In this document: positions 55,350-64,000 of the stretch, piece by piece
Layout of the letters: each line of letters begins with the position of its first letter
Position numbering within the stretch: position 1 is the stretch's first letter
Source of the DNA: Massilia sp. H-1
GTDB lineage: Bacteria > Pseudomonadota > Gammaproteobacteria > Burkholderiales > Burkholderiaceae_D
Reading direction: 5' to 3'
NCBI GenBank assembly: GCA_024703915.1
Contig: CP087969.1
Location: 868,001 to 932,000, forward strand
Length of the DNA stretch: 64,000 bases
Notes under the pieces: generated by a model
What the model saw: the letters and a program-made list of their open reading frames with translations, nothing else
The model's database searches: none
What the model was told of the DNA's origin: nothing
Made by a program: the position numbers and the translations under genes

Positions 55350-56801
55350 TTAGGCCTCTACTTTCTTTTGAAATCCAACCAGTGAACGCAAGCTGAGAAG
55401 CTGTGGACGCAGCAGCACGGCCGCCGCCGCGCCGTAAGCGAGCACGCCGATGGCCACCTGCACCAGCAGCGAGGCCAGCGGTGCGTGGACGGCCTGCGCC
55501 ACCAGCGGCGCGCAGGCGCGCAGCGCCAGGACCATCAGCAGCGCCGCCGCGACGGCCTGGCGCCACGCTGCGCGCCACGTCGGCCAGGCTGACGCCGATC
55601 AGGCGCCCGGTGAAGTGCAGCGCCTAAGCAGCGCGTTGACCAGATTGGCGGCCAGGTAGGCGGCGGCCACGCCCTCGATGCCCCAGGCGGCGCCGATCAT
55701 CACGCCGCCCACTTGCAGCACGGCGCCGACGATCCCCAGGCGCAGCATCAGACCGGTGCTGCCGCGCGCCATCAGGACGGTGCCGGTGCTCGAGACCAGC
55801 GACTGGATGAAGCCGACCGGCGCCAGCCAGGCCAGCAGCACCACCGAGGTTTGCCATTGGGGGCCCAGCATCACTTGCACGAACGGGTCGCGCAGCTGAA
55901 CAGGCTTAGCCATCAGCGGCGCGGTCAGGAAGGAAATGAAGCCGAGCGTGCGCAGGTACAGCGCCGCCACTTCGGCCTGGTCGCCCCCGCCCTGCTTGCG
56001 GCTCATGACGGGGGAACAGCACGCGCGAAGCGACGAAGGTCATGTTCTGCAGCGGGAACAGCATCAGGCGGTAAGCCATCGAGTACACGCCCAGCGCAGC
56101 GCTGCCGAGCAGGCGGCCCACCACCATGCTGTCGGCATTGCGCGCCACATACAGCACCACGTTGAACAGGGACAGATTGCCGCTGAAGCCGACAATCGAC
56201 TTGAATTCGGCCAGGGCCCAGTGGCGCTCCGGCTTGAAGGCCGAACGCAGCACGATCACCGAGGTCGAAACGACGGTGGCGGCGATCATTTGCGCCACCA
56301 GGCTGAACACGCCCGCGCCGCGCCAGGCCAGCAGCAGCGCCACGGCCAGACCGACCAGGGCGGCCGCGATCTCGGCGCTTACCCACGGCCTGGAATTTCG
56401 ATTCGCGTTCGAGCAGGGCCTGGTGCACGACGCCCAGCGCGGTGACCGGGAACACGAGCGCCAGCAGGCACAGGACGGAGGCCAGCTGCGGCTCGTGGAA
56501 CACATGCGCCATCAGCGGTGCGCTGAGGGCCACCACGGCGCCGATCGCGATGCCGAGGCCGACGTTGGACCAGTGCACCGTGGCCGCCATGCGCGGCGAG
56601 ACCGTAGCCGCCTGGATCAGGGCCGCACCGGTGCCCATGTCGCGGAACAGGTAAGCCAGATTGGTGACGATCGCCGCCAGCGCCATCAGGCCATAGGCGT
56701 CGGGCGCGAGCATGCGCGCCAGCACCGTCATGCTGACCAGTTGCGAGACGACGCGCGCCTTGCGACAGTGCGACCCAGCGGGTATTCGAGAAGTTTGACA
56801 T
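55350..56801 (-). CDS. Polysaccharide flippase, Wzx/lipopolysaccharide biosynthesis protein family (MOP)
   Basis: About 480 residues in 12-14 membrane helices. The start MSNFSNTRWVALSQ leads into VVSQLVSMTVLARMLAPDAYGLMALAAIVTNLAYLFRDMGTGAALIQ, the typical Wzx beginning. Further blocks are LLALVFPVTALGVVHQALLERESKFQAV, FNVVLYVARNADSMVVGRLLG and GVYSMAYRLMLFPLQNMTFVASRVLFP, all characteristic of the WzxC/MviN-like PST family. It flips lipid-linked repeat units to the periplasm for the Wzy enzyme. Scars at 56378, 55907 and 55623; other breaks near 56755, 56010 and 55570. It directly abuts glycosyltransferase genes on both sides. Confidence 0.88.
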
Positions 56802-57793
56802 CTAGTGTTGTCCGGTACGGGTGAGCGTGACTGAGCGGCGCAGGCGCGACAGGCGCGCCTTGAGACTCGGCGAAGCCGTCATTTCGACAAACTGGCGCAA
56901 GGTCGGCGGCCAAGGCGCAGCGTCCACACATGGCGCGCCAGCTCGCGGTAGCGCACCGGCACCCCGCTCGCCTTGCAGATGACGAGGTAGCCGCGCAGCA
57001 GCGCATAGAAGCGGCGCACCAGCTGCGGCAGGATGGGCGCCAGCGCGGCGCGTTCGGCGCGGCACTGGGCGGCCAGCGTGGCCAGCGTATGCAGGTAGCC
57101 CAGCGCGTGGCGCTCGGTCTTGGCCTGGGTCATGAGCGACTCGGCGCGCACGCGCCGTTCGAACAGCACGTCGTCGATGCACAGCGACACGCGCGCCTTG
57201 CACGACAGGACGGTGAGCAGTTCTTCATCCTCGTGCACGATCGGGGCGAAGGCCAGCGCGCCGTCGGCCCACAGGGTGCGGCGCGAGACATACAGGCAGG
57301 CGCTGGAAAACAGCACGCCCGCCTGCAGCATGGCGCCGGTGGCGGCCACGCCGCTGGCGTATTCGCGCGTGGTCGCGCGCCGGTAGGCCGAAGCAGGTAA
57401 TCAACCTTGCAGCCGGGGTCGACAAACGACAGGCCCGAGAAGTACACGATGTCGACCTCGGGGCGGCCGCCAAGCAGCGCCTGCATGCGGGCGCCGAAGG
57501 TGGGCACCAGCAGGTCGTCGGAATCGAAGAAATAGACGAATTCGCCGCTGGCGAGCGTGATGCCCAGGTTGCGCGCGTCCCAGGCCGCCGTTGGCGACCC
57601 GTTCGATGCGCACGCCGGGCAAGCCGCGGTAGCGCGCCAGCACGGCGCTGGTGGCGTCGGTGCTGCCGTCGTCGATCACGATAATCTCGTGGAACGGCAC
57701 GCTCTGGGCCAGCAGCGAGTCGAGCGCCGCGCCCACGTAGGCTTCCACGTTATAGGCCGGAACGATGACGCTGATGCTTACCGGGGCCGTCAT
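56802..57793 (-). CDS. Glycosyltransferase family 2
   Basis: About 330 residues. It starts MTAPVSISVIVPAYNVEAYVGAALDSLLAQSVPFHEIIVIDDGSTDATS. DxD-bearing sequence FVYFFDSDDLLVPTFGARMQALLG lies after a break near 57590. The C-terminal half is helical: AFAPIVHEDEELLTVLSCKARVSLCIDDVLFERRVRAES, with the HEDE element that acts as catalytic base in EpsJ-like GT2 enzymes. It ends RSVTLTRTGQH with a TAG directly before the flippase ATG. Breaks near 57390 and 56925. Overlaps the upstream acyltransferase by ATGA. Confidence 0.87.
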
Positions 57794-58770
57794 GCTGCCA
57801 CCTGCACCGGGCGGCGCCCGAGGAACAGGCAGGCCGCGGCCTAGCCAGGCATCGAGCAACAGGTGCACGCCATAGCTGACCACCAGCGCGCCGACGATGC
57901 GCGGGCCAGCCTGCATGATGCCCAGTTCTTTGGCAATGAACAGCTGCACCAGCTGATGCACGGCCAGGATGGTCAGCGATGCGGCGCCCAACTTGGCGAA
58001 CACGCGGCCGGCGCCGGTGGCGGCGATGCGCTGCGAGAACAAGGCCAGCAGCACCACCATGCCCAGCGCGCTGGCCAGGGTGACGAGCGGAATGCCGTAC
58101 ACGCCGGACTTCATGTCCAGGGTATTGGTCAGGCCCGGCAAGTGCGCCAGGTAGAGCGCCGCGCCGCCCAGGCCCAGCAGCAGCCACAGCGCACTCCAGC
58201 GGGCCAGCGCCATGTTGCGGGCGGCGTAGCCGATCAGGTAAAGCGGCGCGGCGAACAGCACCACCTCGGCCGACCATGGCAATTGCCAGCCCGGGAACAG
58301 CCAGGCGCCCAGCCAGGCGCAGGCGAGCATCAGCGCGCCTGCCGCCGCCCACACTGCCGGCGCGCAGTGGCGCAGCAGGAAGTGGGCCAGTTGCCCGGTC
58401 AGGAAGTAACAGGTCAGGAACCACAGGGGACCGGCGGCACCGTTAAGCCAGCGGCCGCCGAACAGCATCGGCTGCGCCAGGCGCTCCCAGCTCAGGGCGG
58501 TGCCGGGCGGCGCGGACATGAGCAGTTCCAGCGGCCACAGGATGACGAGGAAGCACACATACGGCAGCAGCAGCGTGCGCGACTTGGCCAGCGCGTATGC
58601 GCGCTGCGGCGCGCGTGTCGTGCAGCCAGCCGTTCTACCAGGAAGAACAGCGGCATGTGGAACATCTGGATCAGTCCCACCAGGTTGCGGTTGAAGCTGA
58701 TATGGCCGACCACCACCGTGAGGATGCCGATCCCCTTCAATACGTCGAGCCAGGTTTGTCTTTGTGTCAT
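57790..58770 (-). CDS. Membrane acyltransferase (fucose 4-O-acetylase-like)
   Basis: About 327 residues, of the acyltransferase 3 / WcaF-family membrane enzymes. It starts TWLDVLKGIGILTVVVGHISFNRNLVGLIQMFHMPLFFLV with a catalytic His in VVGH and the FHMPLFF motif diagnostic for this group. Later segments are GAAGPLWFLTCYFLTGQLAHFLL, VVLFAAPLYLIGYAARNMAL and AASLTILAVHQLVQLFIAKELG. Ten or so membrane helices. Probably decorates the exopolysaccharide with acetyl groups. Breaks near 58620 and 57841 (scar). Confidence 0.83.
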
Positions 58771-58778
58771 GGCGATGC

Positions 58779-59689
58779 TCAGAAGTCGTTGAGAACGGCG
58801 CCGAGCACGGCGACAGCCGGCGTCGGTCATGGAGTCCGACAGTTCGGTCACGCCGCCCAGCGGGCTGCGGTCCTTGCGCGCGACCACCAGCGCGGCGTGG
58901 GCGCTCAGGGCGACACTGCGCGCGTCGACCCGTTCATGCCGGCGGCCGGGGTGTCGATCAGGACCACGTCGTAGTAGCGCGCCAACGCGGCGATCAGGGT
59001 GCCGAAGGCCGGGCGGCCCAGCAGTTCAGCCGGGTTGGGCGGGGCCGCGCCGGCAGTGAGCACGGACAGGCCGGTCAGTTCGGGAATCTGTTCGACCGCC
59101 TCGGCAGCCGGCGCCAGCCGGGTCAGCAGGGCCGACAGGCCGACCCGGTTCGACAGGCCGAACAGGGTGTGCTGGCGCGGTGCGCGCAGGTCGGCATCGA
59201 TCAGCAGCGTGCGCTGGCCGAGCTGGGCAAAGGCCACCGCCAGGTTGGCGGCCAGGAAAGTGCGGCCTTCCTGCGGCTCGGCGCTGGTGATGGCCAGCGC
59301 GTGCTGCCCGGGACGCTTGAACCAGCGGCGCGACAATTCCACGCGCAGCTTGCGCATGGCTTCGGCCTGGGTGCCGAAGGGCTCGAAGGCCATCACCAGT
59401 TCGCGGTTCAGGGCGCTGTGGTCTTGCAGCAGGTAAGGCGAATCGAACTGGCGGGCCAGTGCCAGCTCGACGTCGGCCGGCTGTGAGCAGGCCGAGGCTG
59501 ATCGCGGCCTGGCCGAAGGACTGGCTGGCTGCGCGCTGGCGCGCCAGGATCTGCTTGGTCGCGCCCGGGTCGAGGCGGCCCGCGGCCACCAGGATCGCGC
59601 CCAGCATGCGCTGTGCCGAACGGGCGGCCGGTGTGCTTAGGCCGCCCTGGGCTGCCTGCGGCATGGAATGGGGTATCGTTGGTGGTCAT
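58779..59689 (-). CDS. epsG: Chain length determinant tyrosine kinase-like protein, EpsG type
   Basis: About 303 residues. An N-terminal regulatory region (MLGAILVAAGRLDPGATKQILARQRAASQSFGQAAISLGLL, MshE/GspE-N-like) precedes a BY-kinase/MinD-type ATPase (SAEPQEGRTFLAANLAVAFAQLGQRTLLIDADLRAPRQHTLFGL). The Walker A reads EGRT where CpsD/Wzc kinases have GKS; Walker A' LIDADLR and the Walker B VVLIDTPA are intact. EpsG-family members typically show this replacement. Pairs with epsF to control chain length. Breaks near 59640 (scar), 59480, 58935 and 58815. No tyrosine cluster is visible at the C-terminus. Confidence 0.85.
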
Positions 59690-59734
59690 GTTGTTCCCGT
59701 CAAAAATAGTGGGTGAGGAAAAGCGCGCCCGGTC

Positions 59735-61097
59735 TTAGCCGGACACCGCCGTCCGCTTCACTGAGCGCGGGCCGATCGAGCCGAGCAAGACCAGGCCGGA
59801 CGATTCGCGCAAGTCATGCCCCGAACGCACGCGGCGGTCGATCAGTTCGAGCAGGATGGCGCCCCCCAGGCCCAGCAGCAGACCGGCAGCCAGACCGATC
59901 AGGGTGTTGAGCATCAGCTTGGGACCGTAAGGCTTGAACGGCGCCAGCGCGGGCGTGAGCACGGCCACGTCGGACTGGTTGGCCTGCGCCTCGATATTGG
60001 TCAGGGCCAGGCGCTGGGCCACGGTGTCGTAGGCGCGCTGGGCGCTGTCGACCTCTTTGCTCAGGACCGTCAGTTCGTCGCGCGTGCGGTTCAGGCGCAG
60101 CACCTTGTCGCGCTGCACACGCAGTGCGGCAGCCGCCTCGTCGCCGCGCTGGCGCAAGATGGTGGCATTGGTGCTGACCGTTTGCGAGGTCGAGCGCACC
60201 TGCGCCGCCAGATCGGCGCGCAGCTTGTCGACTTCGGCCTTGGCGCTCTGGTACTGGGGATGGTTCTTGTCCAGACGCTGGGCGATCTCGGACAATTTGG
60301 CCTCGGCCGAACCGAGCGACATCTTGAGGTTCTGGATCAGCGGGTTGTTGGCCACGTCGGGCGAGCCCGTGCCCTGGGCGCTGCGCCCGCGCGCGGCCGC
60401 TTCCATGGCCAGCCCCTGGGCCACCACGGCCTGGCTCGACAGTTCATTGAGGCGCACCGTTTCCACGTCCACGCTGCGGTCGGTGCTGACGATGCCGTTT
60501 TCCTGCTGATACTTGGAGAGGCGCTGCTGCGCTTCTTCGAGCTTGTCCGGCAGCTGCTTGACCTGGCCGTCGAAATACACGGCGGTGCGCTGCGAAGGCT
60601 GGACCTTGAGGTCGATCGCGGTTTGCAGGTAGGCGGCGGCGAAGGCATTGGCCACGCTGGCGGCCATGACCGGGTCATTGCCGATGTAGCTGATCTGCAG
60701 CACGCTGCTCTCGCGCGCTCGCTGCACCATCAGCTTGCCGAGCAGGCCGCTGGCCAGCCAGTCGCGCAGTTCGCCCTTGCCGCCGGTGGCAGCCAGGAAG
60801 TGGCGCTTGACGTCGGCGCCTTCGGCCAGCTTGAGCGCGTCGACCACCTTGAGCGCCACGCTCATGCTGCCCACGATTTCGATCTGGGTCGACATGTAGC
60901 CGGGCAGCAGCTGGGATGCCATGGCCTGGCCGGTGACCGGGTCGCTGCCCTTGTAGTTGAGCACCAGCGAGGTCGTGGCCTGGTACGTCTTGGGCGTCAT
61001 CAGGGTGACGCCGAGCGCCGCCGCCACCGTCAGCAAGGGCGCGAGCAGCACGATGACCCAGCGCGCGCAGGATCAGCAGGGCCTGGGTCAGATTCAT
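59735..61097 (-). CDS. epsF: Polysaccharide chain length determinant, EpsF type (Wzz/GumC family)
   Basis: About 454 residues. An N-terminal membrane helix (LLTVAAALGVTLMTPK region) and Wzz domain (TYQATTSLVLNYKGSDPVTGQAM) lead into a long periplasmic coiled coil between roughly 60000 and 60560 (LPDKLEEAQQRLSKYQQENG, AEAKLSEIAQRLDKNHPQYQSAKAEVDKLRADL). The C-terminal helix is LMLNTLIGLAAGLLLGLGGAILLELIDRRV, with a PFKPYGPK Wzz-type proline motif just before. Start overlaps epsE stop as TAATG. One break near 61055. Confidence 0.9.
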
Positions 61098-61885
61098 TAG
61101 AACAGGCTTTCTTTAACGTAGACGACGTCGTCGATCTGGATGACGTCGGTCTCTTTGGCGGCGAACTCGGTGACCTTGCCTTCGCCGTCGCGGCGCTTGA
61201 TGCGCATGCCGCGCTCGGTGCCGCGCAGCGACAGGCCGCCGCCGACCGACAGCGCCTGCTGCACCGTCATGTTCGCTTCAAGGCGATAGGCGCCCGGCTT
61301 TTGCACTTCGCCATAGATATAGAAGCGCGGCGCGTTTCGACGAACACGACGTCGCCGGTGATGAGGTCCAGGTTGAGCTTGAGGTCGCCCGCGCGCATCA
61401 TCTTGACCAGGTCGACGGTTTCCTTGCTGCTCTTGCCGTCGCGCTGGCGGATCAGGTAGACGATGTCGCCGCCCTCAGGCAGCACGCCATGCCTACCAGC
61501 GCCAGGATGTCGATCAGGCCCTGCTTGCCGTCCACCGGATAGCGGCCCGGCTTGGACACCTGGCCCAGCACCGACACCATGCGGCTTTGCGGCGCGGTGA
61601 CCAGGATGTTGACTTGCGGCTTCTTGACGAAACCGCCGCTGACCAGCAGGCCTAAGCCAGCTTGGTCTCGGCGGCCGACACCGACAAGCCCCCTACTTCG
61701 ACCTGGCCGATCAGCGGAAAGCTGATGCTGCCAGCCTGGCTGACGCGGGTTTCGAGGCCGAGATCGGGATTGCCGTAGACGGAAATTTTGATCAGGTCGC
61801 TAGGACCGAGCAGCACTTCCTCGGCCCGGGCCAGGCCGCTGACACTGATCAGCAATGCGCACAGCGCGATAAAAAACTTGTTCAT
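61097..61885 (-). CDS. epsE: Polysaccharide export protein, EpsE type (Wza/GumB family)
   Basis: Outer-membrane export pore component of about 262 residues. The signal peptide ends ISVSGLARA. The Poly_export domain reads YVLGPSDLIKISVYGNPDL-like (here LLGPSDLIKISVYGNPDL) and SQAGSISFPLIGQVEVGGLSVSAAETKLA. Two SLBB domains follow (PQVNILVTAPQSRMVSVLGQVSKPGRYPVDGKQGLIDIL and YIYGEVQKPGAYRLEANMTVQQALSVGGGLS, blocks). It ends VVYVKESLF. Scars at 61652 and near 61493; a break near 61330. A GGAG ribosome site precedes the start. Confidence 0.92.
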
Positions 61886-61926
61886 GGGTTCTCCTTGTGG
61901 CTCATGGCAGCGCCGAGCGTGGTCGC

Positions 61927-62741
61927 TCAGCCGCTGTTGTGGTGCTTGCTGTTGTTCGTTCTGTTGCTTGTAGTCGATCTTGGCCAGGCCGCGCAGGCGC
62001 GGATTTCTGCCCGTTCGGCACGCGAGCGGGCCTGTTCGCGCAGCGCCGCGTCGGCCTGGGCCGTCGCTTCGGCGGCTACACCGGATCGGGCGTGGCTTCG
62101 CGCAGCGTCGTCGATGGTGGTCTGGGGACCGGCCACGACCACGAACAGCTGCTGCTTGCGCATGGTTTTCAGGCGGGCCAGCAGCGGCGCTTCGAGTTCG
62201 GTGCTGTGGCGGGCCAGGCGCGCGCGCATACGGCACCGAACGCGCATCGAGCCACTTGGCCACCTGTTCGAGCGAGTAGCGCAGGTCGACCTGCTGCTTG
62301 AGCTGCGGCGTGAAGTGTTTGCTGTCGAGCACGAACTGTTCGATCACGTACCTGGTGCGGTAGGCTGAAGGTGTCGGGCTGCTGCGCCAGATAGGCATCG
62401 ATCTCGGCGCGCGTCGGCGCAGGCAGCGCTCCCGCCTTGCTTTGCAGATAAGCCTGGGCCAGGATCGCGGTATTGGCGCGTGCGATCGACTGGCGCACCA
62501 GGGGGTCGCGGTCGAGTTGGTGGGCGATGGCCGCTTCCTGCAGCAGCTGGGTATCGATCAGGAAGTCCACGTGCGCCTTGTCGACCGGCGCGGCGGAAGG
62601 CTCGGCCAGGCGGATGGCCACGCCGTTGACGGTGGCCAGCGGCACCGCCGGACCGGACTCGGCCCCAGCCGGACCGCAGCCGTTCAGGGCCAGGCTGCCG
62701 ATGGCGCCCAGGACGGCGCACCCCATGCGCAAGCGGTTCAT
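61927..62741 (-). CDS. epsD: EpsD family peptidyl-prolyl cis-trans isomerase
   Basis: About 270-residue periplasmic SurA-N/parvulin-like lipoprotein that accompanies epsE/F/G in exosortase-linked EPS loci. The signal peptide has a lipobox-like LNGCGPAGAES. The chaperone region VDFLIDTQLLQEAAIAHQLDRDPLVRQSIARANTAILAQAYLQ is characteristic. TRAEIDAYLAQQPDTFS leads into a parvulin-like domain (RRYVIEQFVLDS, FTPQLKQQVDLRYSLEQVAKWLDA). A coiled C-terminus contains GLAKIDYKQQ. Breaks near 62355, 62225 and 62080. The stop codon is uncertain. The start overlaps the preceding small gene by ATGA. Confidence 0.8.
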
Positions 62742-63117
62742 CGCAGCGTCCGCGTCGGGCGCAGGGCAAAGCCCGGGCCGCGGTGACGCGCCAGGTAGAC
62801 AATGCAGCTTAGCCAGCAGCAGCAACAGCGCGCCGAATGGCGGCTTGGGCCGTTCGGCCACCAGCATGCTTAGGCGGCAGTCGATGGCAGCACGGTAGGC
62901 AGCGGACGGCCGCTTGGCGCCGGTGCGCGCCGGCCGCCGGTACGCCGGCCAAGCCCGTACGCTGGCCGACCAGCGCCAGGCTGGCAGGCGTGCCGCTGGA
63001 GACGGCGGCCTGCACGACCGCCGTCGCTGGCAGTTCAATGACAGGGAACCCCTGCGCCGCATGGGTCCCGGCGGCGCCCAGCAGCCAGGCCGCCAGTGCG
63101 AATCGTAGTGAGCTCAT
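62738..63117 (-). CDS. Small secreted/anchored protein preceding epsD
   Basis: About 126 residues once repaired. It starts MSSLRFALAAWLLGAAGTHAAQ, a signal peptide, then a short extracytoplasmic region (GFPVIELPATAVVQAAVSSGTPASLALVGQRTGLAGVPP) and, after two scars (62868, 62807), a C-terminal hydrophobic helix with a basic tail: PPFGALLLLLAGCIVYLARHRGP. This arrangement of signal, short body, helix and basic tail resembles proteins sorted by exosortase-like systems, although no PEP motif is visible. It is translationally coupled with epsD. No family recognised. Confidence 0.6.
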
Positions 63118-63163
63118 AGCATCCTTTCGTTGGTGGTTTCGGAAGTGTTGTTCAGCAGTTGGA

Positions 63164-64000
63164 TTAATAGGCATTGTCACGTCCCAGTACGACTTTCACG
63201 GTGCGCAGGACGATCCACAAATCGAGCGAGAGCGACCAGTTGCGCAGGTAATCGAGGTCGAATTCGACCCGCGCGGCCATTTTGTCGAGCGTGTCGGTCT
63301 CGCCGCGCAAGCCGTTCACCTGGGCCCAGCCGGTAATGCCCGGCTTGACCTTGTGACGCAGCATGTAACCCTTGATCAGTCCCCGGTACTGTTCGTTGTG
63401 CGCGACCGCGTGCGGACGCGGCCCGACGATGCTCATGCTGCCGCCCAGCACATTGAGGAACTGCGGCAATTCGTCGAGCGAGGTGCGGCGCAGCACGGCG
63501 CCCAGGCGCGTGACGCGCTGGTCGTCCTTGCGCGCCTGGGTGACGCGGGCGCCGTCCTCGCACACGGCCATCGAGCGGAACTTGTAGACGACGATCTCGT
63601 CGCCGTTGAGGCCATAGCGGCGCTGGCGGAAAATGACCGGACCCTTGGACGTGAACTTGACCGCCGCCGCAATGCTCAGCATGATCGGCGCCAGCAGCAA
63701 CAGGCTGACCGAGGCCAGCGCGATGTCGCTGGCGCGCTTGACCAGGCTGTTCAGACCGGAGAACGGCGTTTCGCAAATGGCCACCACCGGCATGCCGCCG
63801 ACTTCGTCGAAGCGCGCCTGCATCAGGTCGAAGGTGACCAGATCGGGCAGGAAGTAGATGGAGGCGGTCGTGTCCTGCAGTTCGTCGAGCAGCTGGCGGC
63901 CGCGCGGCTGGGCCGACATCGACTGGCTGATGAAGATCATGTTGATATTGGCTTCGCGCACATAGGCGGCGGCGTCAGCCATTTTGCCGAGGAAGGCAGC
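63164..64000 (-). CDS. Undecaprenyl-phosphate glucose/galactose phosphotransferase (initiating enzyme), N-terminus outside window
   Basis: Polyprenyl-phosphate hexose-1-phosphate transferase of the WcaJ/EpsB type; only the last 272 residues lie in the window, with no frame break. The visible part has the end of the CoA-binding-like domain (IFISQSMSAQPRGRQLLDEL), a membrane helix (ALASVSLLLLAPIMLSIAAAV), and the Bac_transf core with KGPVIFRQRRYG, YKFRSM, TRLGAVLRRTSLDELPQFLNVLGGSMSIVGPRPH and KVKPGITGWAQVNGLRGETDT. Loads the first sugar of the exopolysaccharide repeat. It is the most upstream gene of the cluster in the window. Confidence 0.93.
   Translation of the reverse strand, partial: AAFLGKMADAAAYVREANINMIFISQSMSAQPRGRQLLDELQDTTASIYFLPDLVTFDLMQARFDEVGGMPVVAICETPFSGLNSLVKRASDIALASVSLLLLAPIMLSIAAAVKFTSKGPVIFRQRRYGLNGDEIVVYKFRSMAVCEDGARVTQARKDDQRVTRLGAVLRRTSLDELPQFLNVLGGSMSIVGPRPHAVAHNEQYRGLIKGYMLRHKVKPGITGWAQVNGLRGETDTLDKMAARVEFDLDYLRNWSLSLDLWIVLRTVKVVLGRDNAY

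Overview
The window looks like a chromosomal segment of a high-GC betaproteobacterium of the Oxalobacteraceae (Massilia/Duganella/Telluria type). This is judged from gene order (4.5S RNA-dnaX-ybaB-recR; glyA-nrdR-pilVWXY1E-ribD-ribE; ribBA-ribH-nusB; ybgC-tolQRAB-pal-cpoB) and from an EpsD/E/F/G-type exopolysaccharide locus. Identifications come from recognising protein motifs by eye; no database search was run.

A feature of the sequence itself affects every gene. Most coding sequences are broken by small indels, and about seventy breaks carry the same scar: GCTTAAGC, GCTAAGC, GCTTAGC, GCCTAGC, GCCTAAGC or GCTTAGGC. Wherever the protein family fixes the ancestral codons, the original reads GCCGGC (for example GGAGYIGSH in galE, DAGMG in tolQ, LAGIK at the CaiB start). 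This is what consensus basecalling errors at a modified GCCGGC site would look like, not true gene decay. A second recurrent change is CTGAAG read as CTGGAAG. Other breaks are loss of a dinucleotide from GCGC runs or of a base from homopolymers. I therefore give full-length CDS spans across breaks and call these 'scars'. Gene ends near a break are approximate.

Layout. 1-4.3 kb: a penicillin-acylase-family hydrolase (cut by the window edge), a small lipoprotein, and a DUF2334 deacetylase coupled to a glycosyltransferase. 4.3-8.9 kb (minus): CaiB-type CoA-transferase, recR, ybaB, dnaX, then the 4.5S SRP RNA. 9.1-10.6 kb: ubiD. 11-12 kb (plus): a lytic transglycosylase behind a long leader, ending at strong terminators. 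12-14.2 kb (minus): nusB, ribH, ribBA. 14.5-20.2 kb (plus): a PAS-GGDEF-EAL protein, an M16 peptidase and an M48 peptidase. 20.2-22 kb (minus): ribE, ribD. 22-27.1 kb (minus): a six-gene minor pilin operon joined by 4-nt overlaps. 27.2-29.2 kb (minus): nrdR and glyA, with a probable ZTP riboswitch ahead of glyA. 29.3-35.3 kb (plus): an SDR enzyme and the tol-pal cluster, then tRNA-Lys(UUU) with a consensus promoter and a terminator.

35.5-42.2 kb (plus), directly after the tRNA, is the most unusual part: a two-gene operon. It has an M48-like metallopeptidase and a roughly 1,800-residue protein joining a kinase-like C-lobe without catalytic residues, DUF4011, a DNA2/NAM7-type SF1 helicase, an MTES_1575-type nuclease-like domain and a C-terminal WGR domain. 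It is a candidate defence or nucleic-acid surveillance system.

42.6-64 kb (minus) is one long exopolysaccharide cluster. It holds an initiating sugar transferase, EpsD/E/F/G assembly and export proteins, a Wzx flippase, a Wzy-type polymerase/ligase, glycosyltransferases, acyl- and acetyltransferases, UDP-glucose dehydrogenase, GalE and an NDP-sugar pyrophosphorylase. Its promoter end lies beyond 64 kb.
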